Positions 61,180-64,000 of a stretch of DNA of 64,000 nt are shown one piece after another. The DNA comes from Comamonadaceae bacterium. GTDB lineage: Bacteria; Pseudomonadota; Gammaproteobacteria; Burkholderiales; Burkholderiaceae_C. A model generated the notes under the pieces. The model did no database searches. It was not told the origin of the DNA and saw only the letters and a program-made list of their open reading frames with translations. The position numbers and the translations under genes were made by a program. The stretch's first letter is position 1; each line of letters opens with the position of its first letter. The stretch spans positions 1 through 64,000 of the forward strand of contig CANFWH010000004.1 of assembly GCA_947450645.1 (NCBI GenBank), given 5' to 3'.

Positions 61180-61968
61180 TTATTTGAGTACTCGAATCAC
61201 AGGCAACGCTGCCAAGCTCGCCACCAAATGCTTGAGCGTATGCCCGCTCACCCAGCGCCCCATTGCCTCGAACACCCATGAATCCGTGGCCTCCAGCACT
61301 TTGGCTGCGCCGTAAAAGAGGATGATCCACAGTAGCGAGACGCCCAACGCCTTGGTGGTCGGTCGGGTGATGGCTAGTACCAACACCATCGCCATGCCGC
61401 CAAATTGCAGTACGCTCCACGGCAGCACGTCGCTGGTTTGTCGCCACACGAGGAGTGACAGTACACCTGCCAAAAGGCTTGCTAATCCAAGCCAGATACC
61501 GCTTTGGGCACTTACGCGCTCAGACGCAGCAATGCCTAGCATTCCTGCAAACGCGAAGACCATGCCCGCTCTATCCCACAAAAGCGTGGCATCGCTAGGC
61601 GCGAGGTGATAAAGACTTGAGCCAATGGTGGTGAAAATAAGACCTATAAAAAAGAGCGCGAGGACGAAATTTTCACGCCCCCTATATCGATGGGAAGACT
61701 TACGCAGCTTAGCTTGCAGCAGGAGCCCCCATATGCCAAAGATGGTAAAAGGCAGATTAGAGAGCACATCTGCCGCGTTCGGAATACCCATCCATGCCCG
61801 GTCATCGACGAAATGGTTGCTGCCTAAATCGCTATGCAGGCCAAGACTAATGATGATCTGTTTGGCGCTTTCGGGATCGATGGGGCACACGAAGTGACCG
61901 ACGAATCCCAGCACGAACAGCGCGAGTGTTGCGAGTAGCAAGCGGCGTTCATGTCGTGTGAATTGCAT
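61180..61968 (-). CDS. seven-TM membrane protein, CREST-superfamily (alkaline-ceramidase-like)
   Basis: A 262-residue polytopic protein. The arrangement NVLSNLPF-like (ADVLSNLPFTIFG), GSSLYHLAPSDATLLWDRAGM and C-terminal SGHTLKHLVAS gives the Ser, His, Asp and HxxxH residues that define CREST-type membrane metal hydrolases (alkaline ceramidases, PAQR receptors, Per1). The substrate is unknown. It is followed 12 bp later by the LplT-like gene, and its stop/start region overlaps the dehydrogenase gene by 1 bp, so these may form one transcript concerned with lipids. Confidence 0.7.
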   Translation of the reverse strand: MQFTRHERRLLLATLALFVLGFVGHFVCPIDPESAKQIIISLGLHSDLGSNHFVDDRAWMGIPNAADVLSNLPFTIFGIWGLLLQAKLRKSSHRYRGRENFVLALFFIGLIFTTIGSSLYHLAPSDATLLWDRAGMVFAFAGMLGIAASERVSAQSGIWLGLASLLAGVLSLLVWRQTSDVLPWSVLQFGGMAMVLVLAITRPTTKALGVSLLWIILFYGAAKVLEATDSWVFEAMGRWVSGHTLKHLVASLAALPVIRVLK

Positions 61969-62831
61969 TACTGCTTCCTAAAAAATTCAAACAGTGCGCC
62001 ATCATCCAAATCAGCATACCCTTGGGAAGCCGCATCGGTAAAGGCCTCTGAGGCAGGCAAGCCGACAGGGCAATCTACACCTGCCTTGGCAGCCATCGCT
62101 AGTGCGAGTTTCGTATCTTTGGCTAGTAGCGTCATGTGTGCACGCGGCGCGTAGTCGCCTACTAATGCGCGGCTCATGCGGTCTTGACCAATCCAGCTTT
62201 GCGCGCTGCCGCTTTGCATTACGGCAAGCGCTTTGTGCGCGTCGAGTCCCATGTGTTCGGCCAAGGCGAGCACTTCAGCAGCGCCAGCTAGATTGATACC
62301 TGCTAAGAGGTTGTTGCACAGCTTCATACGCGCGCCATCGCCGACGCGTTCGCTGATATGAAAGACGTGGTTCGATAAGTCGTGGAGCAGTGCTTGGTGT
62401 TTAGCAAAGAGTGCGCTTGAACAGGCGACCATTAAGGTCATTGTTCCATTTTCGGCACGTGCAGGGCCGCCCGACATAGGCGCATCAATGGCCTGCAAGC
62501 CACTCGCAGCAAGGCTTGCGCAAGAGCGCTCTACATCTTCTGGCGCAATCGTGGGGCATAAGATAACGGTGCGACTGCTCGTTTTGGATGCGGAAATGAT
62601 TGGCAGCACGGCCTCGACCTGCACGCTATCGACGACACAAATAATGACGACAGAGCAGTCATCGGGAAGGCTGGATGCGTCGCCATGAACGACTCCGCCG
62701 AGTTTGGCAAGCGCTTCAGTTTTGGCGACATCAACATCAATCACGTGGACGTGGTAGCCTTTGCTTAGCAAGCACTTCGCCATGCCGCCGCCCATATTGC
62801 CAACACCGATGATGGCGACTTGCTTCATCAT
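61968..62831 (-). CDS. 3-hydroxyisobutyrate dehydrogenase-like NAD(P)-dependent oxidoreductase
   Basis: A 287-residue beta-hydroxyacid dehydrogenase. The dinucleotide-binding motif is VAIIGVGNMGGGMAKCLLSKG, the substrate-binding signature is DAPMSGGPARAENGTMTLM, and the catalytic lysine is in KLCNNLLAGINLAGAAEVLALAE. The substrate (3-hydroxyisobutyrate, tartronate semialdehyde or similar) cannot be fixed. ATG at 62831 or 62828 begins MMKQVAIIG; the longer frame upstream overlaps rodA. A copy of the 26-bp repeat is at 62494-62519. Confidence 0.88.
   Translation of the reverse strand: MMKQVAIIGVGNMGGGMAKCLLSKGYHVHVIDVDVAKTEALAKLGGVVHGDASSLPDDCSVVIICVVDSVQVEAVLPIISASKTSSRTVILCPTIAPEDVERSCASLAASGLQAIDAPMSGGPARAENGTMTLMVACSSALFAKHQALLHDLSNHVFHISERVGDGARMKLCNNLLAGINLAGAAEVLALAEHMGLDAHKALAVMQSGSAQSWIGQDRMSRALVGDYAPRAHMTLLAKDTKLALAMAAKAGVDCPVGLPASEAFTDAASQGYADLDDGALFEFFRKQ
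62494..62519 (+). repeat. 26-bp palindromic repeat in dehydrogenase gene
   Basis: Left arm TGCAAGCC, core ACTCGCAGC, right arm AAGGCTTGC; the outer seven bases GCAAGCC/GGCTTGC form a perfect inverted repeat. Confidence 0.65.
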
Positions 62832-62835
62832 TGAT

Positions 62836-63990
62836 TTACGTCTGTACCAAGCGCCGCGCTTTGGCAATCGACAGCAAAATCCCAACGCCTAAGCCCAGCG
62901 TCACCATCGCTGTGCCGCCATAGCTGATGAAGGGCAGCGGTACGCCAACGACAGGCAAGATGCCGCTGACCATGCCCATGTTGACGAAGGCGTAGGTGAA
63001 AAAAATCATGGTCACTGCGCCGCCCAAAAGGCGTGCAAACAGTGTGGGCCCAGCGAGCGAAATCGTCAGTCCACGCAAAATCAAAACCCCAAATGTGATG
63101 ATGAGTACCAGAGCGCCCAAGAGGCCAAATTCTTCCGAAAACGCGGCAAAAATAAAATCAGTTGTGCGCTCGGGAATAAACTCGAGATGTGTTTGTGTCC
63201 CTTGAAAATAACCCTTGCCAAAAATACCACCAGAGCCAATGGCAATCATTCCTTGAATGATATGAAAGCCTTTACCCAAGGGGTCTAGCGAGGGATCGAG
63301 CAGCGTGCAAATGCGCTGACGTTGGTACTCGTGCAAGAGAGGCCACACCACGTCATCGGCACACAAGCGCCCTTCAAATAGCACCAGTGTGGCCACGCCG
63401 ACAAGGCCAATCAGCATGGGCGGAATGATCAGCATCCAATGCAAGCCAGCAAAAAACAAAATGTAGAGCCCGCCTGACAAAACCAAAATGGCCGTACCCA
63501 AATCGGGTTGCCGCACGATGAGTGCGACAGGAATGGCAAGGAGCAAGCTGGCAACAAAAAAGTCGAGTGGACGCAATTGCCCTTCGCGTTTTTGAAACCA
63601 CCACGCCAGCATCAGCGGCATGGCGATTTTTAAAATTTCGCTGGGTTGAATCGTGATGCCGATATTGACCCAGCGCCGTGCGCCCTTTTTGGTCAGACCA
63701 AAGATGGCGACGGCAATCAGCAGCATCACGCCCACGGTGTACAGGGGCACGGCCAGCGTCATCAGCCGCTGCGGCGGAATTTGCGCGACGATAAACATGA
63801 TGATCGTAGCAATCACGATATTGCGCAAGTGGTCAACAAAGCGCCAGTCGTAGCCGTCTGCGACAGAGAACATATTGATGAGGCCAATCAAAGCCAGTAC
63901 GCCCACGGCGCTTAGCAACGGCACATCGAAGCCACGCACGATAAAGAGCAGGCGGTGGTAGAGAGTGGGTTTGTCCAGAAAATGAGCCAT
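62836..63990 (-). CDS. rodA: rod-shape-determining peptidoglycan polymerase RodA
   Basis: A 384-residue SEDS-family glycosyltransferase that polymerises peptidoglycan with PBP2 in cell elongation. It has ten membrane segments and the RodA signatures PDLGTAILVLSGGLYILFFAGL, GKGYFQGTQTHLEFIPERTTDFIFAAFSEEFGLLGA and GIPxPF-like GVPLPFISYGGTAMVTLGLGVGILLSI. The start at 63990 is 10 bp from the window edge. The reverse complement of the last bases reads TAA, which may be the stop of mrdA (PBP2), the usual upstream neighbour. Confidence 0.95.
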   Translation of the reverse strand: MAHFLDKPTLYHRLLFIVRGFDVPLLSAVGVLALIGLINMFSVADGYDWRFVDHLRNIVIATIIMFIVAQIPPQRLMTLAVPLYTVGVMLLIAVAIFGLTKKGARRWVNIGITIQPSEILKIAMPLMLAWWFQKREGQLRPLDFFVASLLLAIPVALIVRQPDLGTAILVLSGGLYILFFAGLHWMLIIPPMLIGLVGVATLVLFEGRLCADDVVWPLLHEYQRQRICTLLDPSLDPLGKGFHIIQGMIAIGSGGIFGKGYFQGTQTHLEFIPERTTDFIFAAFSEEFGLLGALVLIITFGVLILRGLTISLAGPTLFARLLGGAVTMIFFTYAFVNMGMVSGILPVVGVPLPFISYGGTAMVTLGLGVGILLSIAKARRLVQT

Positions 63991-64000
63991 GGGTGAATTA

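Overview
The window is a gene-dense piece of a betaproteobacterial chromosome, most likely Burkholderiales and perhaps near Comamonadaceae. The reasons are the gene order parE - lytic transglycosylase - parC, the amgK/lptD-surA-ksgA neighbourhood, a methionine synthase split so that the homocysteine-binding half is a separate gene, and the protein types throughout. It holds about 60 protein genes. I see no rRNA, tRNA or CRISPR array. Only one stretch longer than 300 bases has no gene (9806-10171), and it is full of inverted repeats.

Layout. 1-3009: end of an AAA/DUF4143 ATPase, a TauE/SafE permease and a GMC oxidoreductase. 3093-7121: rpmH-rnpA-yidD-yidC-mnmE, the usual origin-side cluster but without dnaA beside rpmH. 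7137-13661: a type I restriction-modification locus, hsdM-hsdS-[operator array]-fic-hsdR, with hsdR cut by an in-frame amber codon. 13663-17065: crcB, photolyase, an RluA-type pseudouridine synthase and uppP. 17065-23945: parE-slt-parC on the minus strand, diverging from an OGT-like TPR glycosyltransferase. 23990-28957: acpP-fabF-plsY, fbp and ugpA-ugpE. 28969-33864: an EamA transporter, a TPR/GT9-like protein, a YidB-like protein, rsmE and amgK. 33863-38452: lptD-surA-ksgA. 38455-41413: barstar, secreted guanyl-specific RNase, metH N-terminal half, rhodanese and OsmC. 41438-43018: ilvA. 43015-55949: a type II secretion locus (gspC diverging from gspGHIJK-[two TPR/GT9-like genes]-LMNDEF). 55946-64000: 5'-nucleotidase, EF-hand protein, queC, mnmA, two small exported proteins, an LplT-like MFS protein, a CREST-type membrane protein, a 3-hydroxyisobutyrate dehydrogenase-like enzyme and rodA.

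Functional themes are envelope building (yidC, lptD/surA, uppP, amgK, rodA, slt, ACP/FabF/PlsY), protein export by type II secretion, translation and tRNA modification (rpmH, rnpA, mnmE, mnmA, queC, rsmE, ksgA, RluA) and chromosome topology (parC/parE). Four genes join TPR repeats to a glycosyltransferase-type domain, and two of these lie inside the type II secretion operon.

The most unusual features are not genes. (1) A short imperfect palindrome of about 26 bp, with arms resembling GCAAGCC and GGCTTGC nine bases apart, recurs at least 15 times, always inside coding sequence and translated through. (2) A different palindromic element containing TGGGGTC-A-GACCCCA has inserted in frame into both mnmE and uppP. 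(3) A fic-hsdR promoter has a perfect TTGACA -35 box, and its 17-bp spacer is exactly a perfect palindrome belonging to a larger repeat array. (4) Divergent gene pairs have almost no intergenic DNA, and three pairs share one CATG as overlapping start codons.
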